A stretch of DNA of 64,000 bases from Acidobacteriaceae bacterium (lineage in GTDB: Bacteria; Acidobacteriota; Terriglobia; Terriglobales; Acidobacteriaceae). The position numbers and the translations under genes were made by a program. Positions 27,106 through 34,910 of this stretch are shown piece after piece; the first letter of the stretch is position 1, and every line of letters starts with the position of its first letter. The stretch is taken from contig CAHJWI010000011.1 in NCBI GenBank assembly GCA_903642225.1, forward strand, positions 1 to 64,000, in the 5' to 3' direction. The notes under the pieces were generated by a model. That model was not told where the DNA came from and searched no databases. It saw only the letters and a program-made list of their open reading frames with translations.

Positions 27106-27948
27106 ATGGCAGGGAAGGTCTGGTTTATCACGGGTGCATCGACCGGCTTCGGTCGTCTGCTGGCGGAGGAAGTGCTGAAGCGCGGCGACAAGGTCGTCGC
27201 GACGGCGCGGGACGAGGGCAAGGTCATTGACCTGACCGACCGTTACCCCACAGACGCTCTGGCTTTGGAGTTGGATGTGACGCAGAAGGATCACATTCTG
27301 GCGGGGGTGCAGGACGCGATTGACGGATTCGGTCGCATCGACGTGCTGGTGAACAATGCCGGGTATGGGCTGATCGGCGCGGCGGAAGAGGCGAGCGATG
27401 AGGAGATCGAGAAGATCGTTGCAACGAACGTATTTGGAACGGTGGATGTGACGCGGGCGGTGTTGCCGCACATGCGGGCGCAAAAGTCCGGACACATCGT
27501 GAATATGTCGTCGGCCGCGGGGGTGGTGGGGACCGCAGGTGTAAGCATATACAACCTGACCAAGTTTGCCGTGGAAGGCTTCAGTGAGGGCTTAGCGCTG
27601 GAGGTGAAGCCGCTGGGCATTCGCGTGACGGTGATTGAGCCGGGGCCGTTTCGGACGGACTTTGCGGGCCGGTCGGCCGTGTTTGCGCAGGAATGCATCG
27701 CGGACTATGACAGCACGGCGGGCAAGACGCGCGAGTGGTTGAAGTCTGAGGATGGCAAGCAGAAGGGCGATCCGCAGAAGGCCGTGGAGGCTATTGTGCA
27801 GATGGTGGATGCGGACGATCCGCCGCTACGGCTTCTGCTGGGTGCGAGTGCGCTGAACCGAATGGAAGCCAAGCTGAAGCTGTGGCAGAGTGAGATCGAC
27901 CGGCATCGGGATGTGACGCTCGGGTCGGATTTTCCAGATGGGGTGTAG
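27106..27948 (+). CDS. Short-chain dehydrogenase/reductase, substrate unknown
   Basis: 280 residues. Rossmann motif TGASTGFG (9-16), VNNAG, MSSAAG and the catalytic YNLTK (Tyr 149, Lys 153) define a classical SDR; the PGPFRTDF segment is common in a broad oxidoreductase subgroup. The cofactor cannot be fixed from sequence alone. Translationally close to rpiB (ATG 4 nt after its stop), which suggests a sugar or redox role, but this is only context. A hairpin follows the stop. Confidence 0.85.
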   Translation: MAGKVWFITGASTGFGRLLAEEVLKRGDKVVATARDEGKVIDLTDRYPTDALALELDVTQKDHILAGVQDAIDGFGRIDVLVNNAGYGLIGAAEEASDEEIEKIVATNVFGTVDVTRAVLPHMRAQKSGHIVNMSSAAGVVGTAGVSIYNLTKFAVEGFSEGLALEVKPLGIRVTVIEPGPFRTDFAGRSAVFAQECIADYDSTAGKTREWLKSEDGKQKGDPQKAVEAIVQMVDADDPPLRLLLGASALNRMEAKLKLWQSEIDRHRDVTLGSDFPDGV

Positions 27949-27955
27949 GTCACCC

Positions 27956-27976
27956 GACCTTCGCCTTGCGAAGGTC
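27956..27976 (+). terminator. Hairpin after the SDR gene
   Basis: A 9-bp perfect stem, GACCTTCGC with GCGAAGGTC, three-base loop, 7 nt after the stop. No T-run follows. It may terminate the tkt-rpiB-SDR unit or be part of the adjacent intergenic repeat. Confidence 0.45.
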
Positions 27977-28011
27977 CGGACCCGGCGGGCATGGATGTGG
28001 TGTCGCCCAAA

Positions 28012-28058
28012 GCAGGTTTATCCACCGCGCTTCGCCCCGGTCGAAATAACAGAGTATG
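28012..28058 (+). repeat. REP-like intergenic element, copy 1
   Basis: The segment contains TCCACCGCGCTTCGCC and GGTCGAAATAACAGAGT. It resembles the element at 29874-29917 (CGACTGCGTTTCGCTTCG then CGAAATGACAAGG): both have G(A/C)C-GCG-TTCGC followed by CGAAATnACA. They look like degenerate members of one dispersed family between sugar genes. Confidence 0.4.
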
Positions 28059-28199
28059 TGCGTGGGTAGTTGCGGAGTAATGGTGTACCCGGTGACGGCG
28101 TGTGCGGCGCATGGGGGACAGTGCGACCGAGTGGTGTGTGGGTGAATCAAAACGGAGTTGGACGTACCAAGGCGCAAGGCCGGAAAGAGATTGAGACGG

Positions 28200-29741
28200 A
28201 TGGCAGGTTCTGAGATGGGTGTGACACAGGCGAAGGCAGAGACGGTGACAGACGCCGGGCGCAAACCTGATCCGTGCATTGTGGTGATCTTTGGTGCGAG
28301 CGGTGATTTGACGAAACGCAAGCTGCTGCCGGCGCTGTATCACCTGGATCAGCAGAATCTGCTGCCGGAGAACTTCTCCGTGGTGGGTGTTGCACGGCGG
28401 GATCTGTCGAAGACCTTTGCGCCGGACATGAAAGACGGCATCCTAAAGGGCGGCGGCGTTGAGGAGAACGAAGAGAAGCTGGGCAAGTTTGTGGAGAAGA
28501 TCGAGTATTTCGCGACGAACTTCGATGACGACGCCGGTTTCGAGAAGCTGAAGGCGTTTCTGGCGGAGCAGGATGGCAAGAGCGGGACGAAGGGAAACCG
28601 GCTGTTCTATCTGGCCGTGGCTCCCGAGTTTTTTGCAGATATCGTCGAGCGACTGGGAAAGCACGGCATGACGAAACCGGCAGAGGGGGCCGAGAACGGC
28701 GCGTGGGTCCGATTCATCATCGAGAAGCCGTTCGGCACCGATCTGGACAGCGCCATCAAGCTTAATAAGGACATCAACGCTGTGCTGGGCGAGGATCAGA
28801 TCTTCCGGATCGACCACTACCTGGGTAAGGAGGCGGTGCAGAACATTCCCGTGCTGCGTTTTGCGAACGGGATGTTCGAGCCGTTGTGGAACCGGGACTA
28901 CATCGACAATGTGCAGATTACGGCGGCGGAGTCTATCGGGATTGAGGGACGTGGGCCGTTCTATGAGCAGGCCGGTGCACTCCGCGATGTACTGCAGAAT
29001 CACGTGATGGAAGTGCTTTCGTTCGTCGCCATGGAGCCACCAGACAGCTTTGAATCATCTGCCGTTCGGGTGGAGAAGCTGAAGGTGTGGAAGGCGATCG
29101 AGGCAGTGCCTTTGGAGAATACTGCTCGCGGGCAGTATGGGCCGGGCAAGGTGGACGGGCAGGACGCGATCGGGTACCGGCAGGAAGACCGGGTCAATCC
29201 GGAGTCGCAGACGGAGACGTATGCGGCAATGAAGCTGAGTATCGATAACTGGCGATGGGCGGGTGTGCCGTTTTATATTCGCGCGGCGAAACGGCTGACA
29301 GAGCGTGTGACCGAGGTTGTAATCACGTTCAAGAAGGCGCCGCTGGACCTGTTTGGCGCGCCGGGCAAGAGCCAGATCGAGCAGAACGTGCTGACGCTGC
29401 GAATTCAGCCGGATGATGGCATCAAGCTGCAGTTCGGCAACAAGGTGCCGGGGCCGGTGACGGACATCAAGCAGGTGAAGATGGAGTTCAGCTACGCTGC
29501 GGAGTTCGGAAAGTCGAGCGCCAATGGATATGAGCGGCTGTTACTGGACGCGATGCTTGGCGACGGAACGCTGTTTGCCGAGGGCGCAGGGGTGGAGGCG
29601 ACATGGAAATTGATGACGCCGATTCTGGAAGCGTGGAAGGCGCAGCAGAAGGAATTTCCGAACTATGCGGCGGGAACGTGGGGGCCGGATGAGGGTGCCG
29701 AGTTGCTGGGGCGCGATGGGCGGGAGTGGAAGGTTAGCTAG
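28200..29741 (+). CDS. zwf: Glucose-6-phosphate 1-dehydrogenase
   Basis: 513 residues from ATG 28200. Coenzyme-binding IVVIFGASGDLTKRKLLPAL and the substrate motif RIDHYLGKE (Asp 205, His 206) identify G6PD; WAGVPFYIRAAKRL fits the substrate-binding half. It oxidises glucose-6-P to 6-phosphogluconolactone with NADP or NAD. TTG 28158 and ATG 28215 are other in-frame starts. The lactonase and glucokinase genes follow, so substrate formation and use are co-encoded. Confidence 0.96.
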   Translation: MAGSEMGVTQAKAETVTDAGRKPDPCIVVIFGASGDLTKRKLLPALYHLDQQNLLPENFSVVGVARRDLSKTFAPDMKDGILKGGGVEENEEKLGKFVEKIEYFATNFDDDAGFEKLKAFLAEQDGKSGTKGNRLFYLAVAPEFFADIVERLGKHGMTKPAEGAENGAWVRFIIEKPFGTDLDSAIKLNKDINAVLGEDQIFRIDHYLGKEAVQNIPVLRFANGMFEPLWNRDYIDNVQITAAESIGIEGRGPFYEQAGALRDVLQNHVMEVLSFVAMEPPDSFESSAVRVEKLKVWKAIEAVPLENTARGQYGPGKVDGQDAIGYRQEDRVNPESQTETYAAMKLSIDNWRWAGVPFYIRAAKRLTERVTEVVITFKKAPLDLFGAPGKSQIEQNVLTLRIQPDDGIKLQFGNKVPGPVTDIKQVKMEFSYAAEFGKSSANGYERLLLDAMLGDGTLFAEGAGVEATWKLMTPILEAWKAQQKEFPNYAAGTWGPDEGAELLGRDGREWKVS

Positions 29742-29781
29742 TGTCTGAATGGAAGTCATGGCGCGCGCCTGAGGATTTCAG

Positions 29782-29787
29782 TAGACT
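29782..29787 (+). promoter_or_regulatory. TAGACT -10-like hexamer before pgl
   Basis: The predicted start near 29794 would give pgl a leader of about 137 nt containing the REP-like element. No clear -35. The frame of pgl is open to TTG 29796, but that extension translates the repeat and is unlikely to be coding. Confidence 0.35.
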
Positions 29788-29873
29788 CGGGCGCGTTGCT
29801 GTTTGTGGGTGGTTGTGCTTTCGTTGAGTTGCATTCGGTGAATTCTGTGCGGTGCGCGAGGAGAGCAGGTTCG

Positions 29874-29917
29874 TCGACTGCGTTTCGCTTCGAACGAAAT
29901 GACAAGGTGTGTGTGGC
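29874..29917 (+). repeat. REP-like intergenic element, copy 2
   Basis: Contains CGACTGCGTTTCGCTTCG followed by AACGAAATGACAAGG and GTGTGTG; similar in order and sequence to the element at 28012-28058. It lies in the 189-nt zwf-pgl gap. Confidence 0.4.
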
Positions 29918-29930
29918 AAGAGGGGTTGAG

Positions 29931-30737
29931 ATGGCGAAGAGCGCGGTAGCGAACTTTCTGGTGTATGACACGCCGGAACGGGTAGCACAGGCGGCGGCGG
30001 AGACGTTCGCGAAGCACGTTGCGGATGCGGTGAGTGCGCGGGGCGTGGCGCGGGTGGCGATCAGCGGTGGAACGACGCCGAAGCGGATGTTTGCGCTGCT
30101 TGCAGATCCGACGCAGCCATTTGCGGGGAGTGTGGCGTGGGACAAGCTGGAGTTGTACTGGGTGGATGAGCGGTGTGTCGGGCCGGAGGATGCGGAGAGC
30201 AACTACCGCATGACGAACGAGCAGTTGCTGAGCAAGGTGTCTCTGCCGGCGGACCATGTTTTCCGGATGGAGGGCGAGTTGCCGCCGGAAGAGGCTGCGA
30301 ACCGGTACGAGACGTACCTGCGCAACAACTTTAAGCTGGAGGGCGCGCAGGTGCCGAGCTTTGACCTGGTCTTGCTGGGGATGGGTGACGACGGGCATAC
30401 GGCGTCGCTGTTTCCGCATACGGATGGTTTGAACGAAATGGGCCGGCTGGCGATTGCGAATCATGTGCCGCAGAAGGAGACCTGGCGAGTGACGCTGACG
30501 TGGCCGGTGATCAACCAGGGCAGATATGTGTGTTTCTTGATTGAAGGTGGGGCGAAGGCAGACAAGCTGCACGATGTGCTACTGGGCACGTATGATCCGG
30601 AGGCATTGCCGGCGCAGTTGATTCGGCCAGACAACGGGACGCTGTACCTGCTGCTGGATGCAGAGGCTGCGCGGCGCTTGCCGAAGCTGGAGATGAGCGG
30701 CGATGCAGAGACAGGAACGCTGGAGCTTTGCCGATGA
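29931..30737 (+). CDS. pgl: 6-phosphogluconolactonase
   Basis: 268 residues of the DevB/SOL type. VAISGGTTPKRMFALL, LYWVDERCVGPEDAESNYRM and LLGMGDDGHTASLFPHT are the three family signatures. Hydrolyses the lactone made by Zwf. AGAGGGGTTGAG lies before ATG 29931. The final ATGA overlaps the glk start, so the two are coupled. Confidence 0.95.
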   Translation: MAKSAVANFLVYDTPERVAQAAAETFAKHVADAVSARGVARVAISGGTTPKRMFALLADPTQPFAGSVAWDKLELYWVDERCVGPEDAESNYRMTNEQLLSKVSLPADHVFRMEGELPPEEAANRYETYLRNNFKLEGAQVPSFDLVLLGMGDDGHTASLFPHTDGLNEMGRLAIANHVPQKETWRVTLTWPVINQGRYVCFLIEGGAKADKLHDVLLGTYDPEALPAQLIRPDNGTLYLLLDAEAARRLPKLEMSGDAETGTLELCR

Positions 30738-31780
30738 TTCTTGCGGGCGATGTGGGTGGGACGAAGGTTGATCTGGCGCTGTACAACTTTCAAGGCGGCA
30801 AGCTGAGTTTGGAGCGGCAGCAGAAGTACCCGGCGAATGAGTTCCCGACGCTGCAGGATGTGGTGAAGGCGTTTTTGGCGACCGAAGGCACGGTCGAAAA
30901 GGTGGAGCATGAGGTGGTGGCGGCGTGCTTTGGGTGCCCTGGGCCGGTGAAGGACGGGCATTTGAAGCTGACGAATCTGCCTTGGGAGCTGGACTCGCGG
31001 GACCTGTCGAAGATTCTAGATATCGAGCACATTTTCCTGATCAACGACCTGGAGGCGAATGGGTACGGCATTGCGGAGCTTGGGCCGGAGCAGATCTTTG
31101 AGTTGGAGCCGGGCGACAAGTCTGCACTGGGGCATCGGGCGCTGGTGAGTGCGGGCACGGGGCTGGGCGAGGCGCTGCTGATCTGGAACAGCCAGGCACA
31201 GCGGCACCTGCCGCTTGCGAGTGAGGGTGGGCATGCGGACTATGCGGCGCGCACGCCGGACGAGATTGAGTTGCTGGAGTGGTTGACCCAGAAGCTTGGG
31301 GGCCACGTGTCGTATGAGCGGGTTGTGAGTGGGATTGGGTTGAAGAATATTTATGAGTTTCTTCGCGATCACAAGGGGATGGAGGAGCCGAGCTGGTTGC
31401 GGGAGCGGATTGAGACGGAGGATCAGAACTTTGTGATCGGCACCACTGGCGAGGATGGCTCCAGTGAATTGACGGCGCGCGCACTGGACATGTTTACGAG
31501 TGCGTATGGTGCAGAGTGCGGCAATATGGGGTTGAAGCTGCTGGCGTCGGGTGGCGTGTACCTGGGTGGCGGGATTGCGCCGAAGATATTGAAGACCTTG
31601 CAGAACGGCACGTTTCAGAAGGCATTTTTGGACAAGGGGCGGCTTTCGCCTGTGTTGGAGAGGATGCCCGTGCGGGTGATCCTGGAAGAGCAGTGTGCGC
31701 TGATTGGGGCGGCGGCGTATGCGGAGGCGCGGACGAGCGAGATGACGGGGCACAGCGAGCGGGCGGCTTCAAAGGCCTGA
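30734..31780 (+). CDS. glk: Glucokinase
   Basis: 348 residues. Begins MILAGDVGGTKVDLALY (phosphate-1 motif) and has CFGCPGPVKDG, FLINDLEANGYGI, SAGTGLGEALL and GGVYLGGGIAPKIL, the bacterial Glk (non-ROK) pattern. Phosphorylates glucose with ATP and so supplies Zwf. Its ATG overlaps the pgl stop by 4 nt (ATGA). Confidence 0.95.
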   Translation: MILAGDVGGTKVDLALYNFQGGKLSLERQQKYPANEFPTLQDVVKAFLATEGTVEKVEHEVVAACFGCPGPVKDGHLKLTNLPWELDSRDLSKILDIEHIFLINDLEANGYGIAELGPEQIFELEPGDKSALGHRALVSAGTGLGEALLIWNSQAQRHLPLASEGGHADYAARTPDEIELLEWLTQKLGGHVSYERVVSGIGLKNIYEFLRDHKGMEEPSWLRERIETEDQNFVIGTTGEDGSSELTARALDMFTSAYGAECGNMGLKLLASGGVYLGGGIAPKILKTLQNGTFQKAFLDKGRLSPVLERMPVRVILEEQCALIGAAAYAEARTSEMTGHSERAASKA

Positions 31781-31848
31781 TGTTGTTGTTTGACTGGGTT
31801 GTGCCGGCTGCTGGCGCGTTATGACCGTGGGGCGGGAAGCGTGCTCGG

Positions 31849-31854
31849 TACACT
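31849..31854 (+). promoter_or_regulatory. TACACT -10-like hexamer, leaderless position
   Basis: In CGGTACACT; the predicted start (about 31861) is 1 nt before ATG 31862 of the aminopeptidase gene. No ribosome-binding site is visible between, supporting a leaderless message. Confidence 0.55.
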
Positions 31855-31861
31855 GGTGGGC

Positions 31862-34399
31862 ATGCGTGTGTTCCGAGGTTTTCTGTTTTTATATCTTGCT
31901 GGTTTGCCAGCGATGGCGCAGCGTTTGCCTGCTAATGCGGTTCCTTCGCACTACTCTCTAAAGCTGACGCCGGACTTGAAGGCGGCTACGTTTGCCGGGT
32001 CAGAGAGCATTGATGTGAACCTGACGTCGCCGAGTGCGACGGTGACGTTGAACTCGCTGGAGATCAAGATCTCGCGGGTAGAGGCGAGCGTCGCTGGAGC
32101 GGTGCAGAGCGGGATTGTGTCGTACGACGTGAGCAAGGAGCAGGCGACGTTCACGTTTCCGAGTGCTCTGCCTGCGGGGCCGGTTGCGCTACGAGTGGAG
32201 TACACCGGGATTTTGAACGACCAACTGCGTGGATTCTATCTGTCAAAGACGGCGAAACGGAGCTATGCGGTAACGCAGTTTGAGTCGACGGATGCGCGGC
32301 GGGCGTTTCCGAGCTTCGATGAGCCGGCGTCGAAGGCGACGTTTGATGTGGCGCTGACCGTGGATACCGGTGACACGGTGATTGCGAATACGAACCAGGT
32401 GAGTGACGTTGCTGCGGGGGCGGGGAAGCACACGCTGACGTTTGCGACCACGCCAAAGATGTCGACGTACCTGGTGGCATTCCAGGTGGGTGATTTTGTG
32501 TGTACGCATGGGAGTGCGGATGGCATTCCGATTGGGGCGTGCAGCACGCCGGACAAGCTGCCGCTGACGAAGCTGGCGCTTGAGAGTGCGGAGCACTTTC
32601 TACACTTCTACGACACGTATTTTGGTGTGAAGTACCCGATGCCGAAGCTGGATATGGTGGCGATCCCGGATTTTGAAGCCGGTGCCATGGAGAACTTTGG
32701 GTGCATTACGTACCGGGAAACGGATTTTCTGGTGGATGCAGACCATGCCACGCTGGACCAGCGCAAGCGTGTGGCGGTGGTTGTGGCGCATGAGATGGCG
32801 CACCAGTGGTTTGGCGATCTTGTGACGATGCAGTGGTGGGACAACCTGTGGTTGAACGAGGGCTTCGCGACGTGGATGGAGAGCAAGGCCGTTCGTGACT
32901 GGCAGCCGACGTGGGGCCTGGACGAGGATGAGGCCGACGTGCTGAATGCGACGATGGACATTGATGCGGCAGCGACGACGCGGACGATTCGGTCGCGGGC
33001 AGAGACGCCGGATGAAATCGACCAGCAGTTTGATGGATTGAGCTATGGCAAGGCCGGCGCCGTGCTGAGCATGGTGGAGCACTACCTGGGGCCAAAGGTG
33101 TTCCAGCAGGGTGTGCATAACTACCTCGTTGCGCACCAGTTTGCGAATGCGACGGCTGAGGACTTTTGGGGGGCGCAGACGGCCAACAGTGGGCTGCCCG
33201 TAGACAAGATTATGGCGAGCTTTGTGGCGGAGCCGGGTGTTCCGCTGCTTACGTTTGGCGCGCCGAGCGATGGCCGGGTGAGCGTGTCGCAGTCGCGGTT
33301 CTTCCTGGCGGGTAGGCCGACCGCGCAGAGTTGGACGGTGCCGGTATGCGTTGGATCAAAGTGCGAGCTGGCGAGCGGCGTTCAGAGCACGATTGCGATT
33401 GCGGGTGTGACGTATCTGAATGGCGATGACAGGGGATATTTTCGAAGTGCGTATGACCCCGCAACGCTGAAGAGGATTGAGGCGAGTGCGGAGACGCAGA
33501 TGAGTGCACCGGAACGTATAGGCCTAGTGGGGGATCAATGGGCGCTGGTACGGTCGGGTGCCGGTAGCGTCGCGGAATTTCTACCGCTGGCGTACACGTT
33601 GCGTGCGGATCGGAATACGGCGGTGTTTGAGGCGGTTCGTAATCCGCTGAATGCTGTTTCGGACCATGTTGCTGACCCCGCGCAGCGCGGTGCGTACCTG
33701 GCGTGGCAGCGGCGGACATATGGGCCGGTGCTGGCGTCGTTGGGACCCGCAGTTGCAGGTGAGCCGGAAGGGACGGCTGAGCTGCGGGCGGACCTGTTCC
33801 TGCAGCTTGGCCAGGCAAACGATGCGACCGTAGTAAGTGCCGCAAAGCGCTTAGCGGAAAATTACCTAGCGGGAGACCGTACAGAGAACCCGCAGATGGC
33901 TGTCAATGCGCTGCTGGTGGCGGCTTCGCACGGGGATGCGGCGCTGTACGCGAAGGTTCTGCGCATGTATGAGACCGCAGTCGATCCACAGCAGAGAAAC
34001 ACAGCGCTGCGCGTGCTGGGCAGATTCACCGAGCCCGCGCTGGTGACGAGGACGCTGGAGTATGCGAGCAGCGGGAAGGTGCCAAACCAGGATAGTGCCG
34101 GCGTGTTCGCATCGGAGTTGGGCCAGGGCCAAAATCGAGCGCAGGCGTGGGCGTACATCAAGGCAAACTGGCCGAAGGTCAGCGCTCAGTTTACGGCGAG
34201 CAGTGGTCGAGGTGTGGTGTCGGCTGCTGGAGGTTTGTGCACCGCCGAGTCTCGGTCGGACGTGGAGCAGTTTTTTACGGCGCATCCCGTGAAAAACGCG
34301 GACCGCAGCCTGAGGGGTGCGCTTGAGCGCATCGATGGTTGCGTGGCTTTGCAGGCAAGGCAACAGCCGCAGTTTGCGGAGTGGCTGAAGACGCAGTAG
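31862..34399 (+). CDS. Secreted M1-family metallo-aminopeptidase
   Basis: 845 residues. A signal peptide ([20 protein letters not shown]) suggests export. GAMENFG at 274-280 binds the peptide N-terminus; HEMAHQWF (His 310, Glu 311, His 314) and Glu 333 in NEGFATW form the zinc site with the M1 spacing. The N-terminal beta-saddle has [15 protein letters not shown]. The C-terminal helical ERAP1-like domain is complete. Cleaves N-terminal residues from peptides, probably for nutrition. Follows glk but has its own promoter-like hexamer. Confidence 0.93.
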   Translation: MRVFRGFLFLYLAGLPAMAQRLPANAVPSHYSLKLTPDLKAATFAGSESIDVNLTSPSATVTLNSLEIKISRVEASVAGAVQSGIVSYDVSKEQATFTFPSALPAGPVALRVEYTGILNDQLRGFYLSKTAKRSYAVTQFESTDARRAFPSFDEPASKATFDVALTVDTGDTVIANTNQVSDVAAGAGKHTLTFATTPKMSTYLVAFQVGDFVCTHGSADGIPIGACSTPDKLPLTKLALESAEHFLHFYDTYFGVKYPMPKLDMVAIPDFEAGAMENFGCITYRETDFLVDADHATLDQRKRVAVVVAHEMAHQWFGDLVTMQWWDNLWLNEGFATWMESKAVRDWQPTWGLDEDEADVLNATMDIDAAATTRTIRSRAETPDEIDQQFDGLSYGKAGAVLSMVEHYLGPKVFQQGVHNYLVAHQFANATAEDFWGAQTANSGLPVDKIMASFVAEPGVPLLTFGAPSDGRVSVSQSRFFLAGRPTAQSWTVPVCVGSKCELASGVQSTIAIAGVTYLNGDDRGYFRSAYDPATLKRIEASAETQMSAPERIGLVGDQWALVRSGAGSVAEFLPLAYTLRADRNTAVFEAVRNPLNAVSDHVADPAQRGAYLAWQRRTYGPVLASLGPAVAGEPEGTAELRADLFLQLGQANDATVVSAAKRLAENYLAGDRTENPQMAVNALLVAASHGDAALYAKVLRMYETAVDPQQRNTALRVLGRFTEPALVTRTLEYASSGKVPNQDSAGVFASELGQGQNRAQAWAYIKANWPKVSAQFTASSGRGVVSAAGGLCTAESRSDVEQFFTAHPVKNADRSLRGALERIDGCVALQARQQPQFAEWLKTQ

Positions 34400-34454
34400 T
34401 TCGTGGGTTGTGCAGGACGAGGGGTGCGGCTGACGCTGCATCCCTCTTCTTTGG

Positions 34455-34733
34455 CTATTGCAGGCGGAAACGCTCGATCATGAGCCTCTGGAAGCGTGGT
34501 TTCCAGAGCAGGTCGTAAGCGAGCTCCTTGCCGGGAAACATGGCGAGTGCGGCCTCGCGACTGTCGGCGATCATGCGTGAGGCCTCATCTACCGTGAGCG
34601 AGCCGTCCTGTGCGATGGTTTGCTGGACAAGGTTCATCATCATTTGTAGGCGGCGGAGGAGTTTGCGTTCTTCCTCGGCTTCCGGGCTGGGCTGTGCGGG
34701 GTTCGCAGGTTGCGGGTTGATGGCGTGGTTCAT
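34455..34733 (-). CDS. Small conserved-looking hypothetical protein
   Basis: 92 residues, no family recognised. Mostly helical: EEERKLLRRLQMMMNLVQQT then a Glu/Ala helix and the end ERFRLQ. No membrane segment or signal. GGAGG lies 6 nt before the ATG, a perfect ribosome-binding site, so it is likely real. It lies downstream of comEC on the same strand, separated by 177 nt. Confidence 0.7.
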   Translation of the reverse strand: MNHAINPQPANPAQPSPEAEEERKLLRRLQMMMNLVQQTIAQDGSLTVDEASRMIADSREAALAMFPGKELAYDLLWKPRFQRLMIERFRLQ

Positions 34734-34910
34734 ATGAGGCCTCCGCGATGGTTTGCAATTGGATGCGGGGAGGGTAGCGGCGGACTTTCATGGGTGCGTG
34801 GAAGGGTGAAAGGCGACTTTCCGCCGCATTGAATGGTAGAGCTGTCCGAGTCCGGTTGAAACGACAGCCTTCACTGCTGGTCGCATGGTTGTTCTGTGTG
34901 CTCGGTTGTC

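Noticed and set aside
28158-28199. Upstream extension of zwf from a TTG at 28158
   Set aside because: The added 14 residues (Arg/Lys-rich) resemble no G6PD N-terminus; ATG 28200 has a GGAAAGAGA sequence upstream.
29796-29930. 45-codon in-frame extension of pgl
   Set aside because: It translates the REP-like element and has no similarity to lactonases; ATG 29931 has a good ribosome-binding site.
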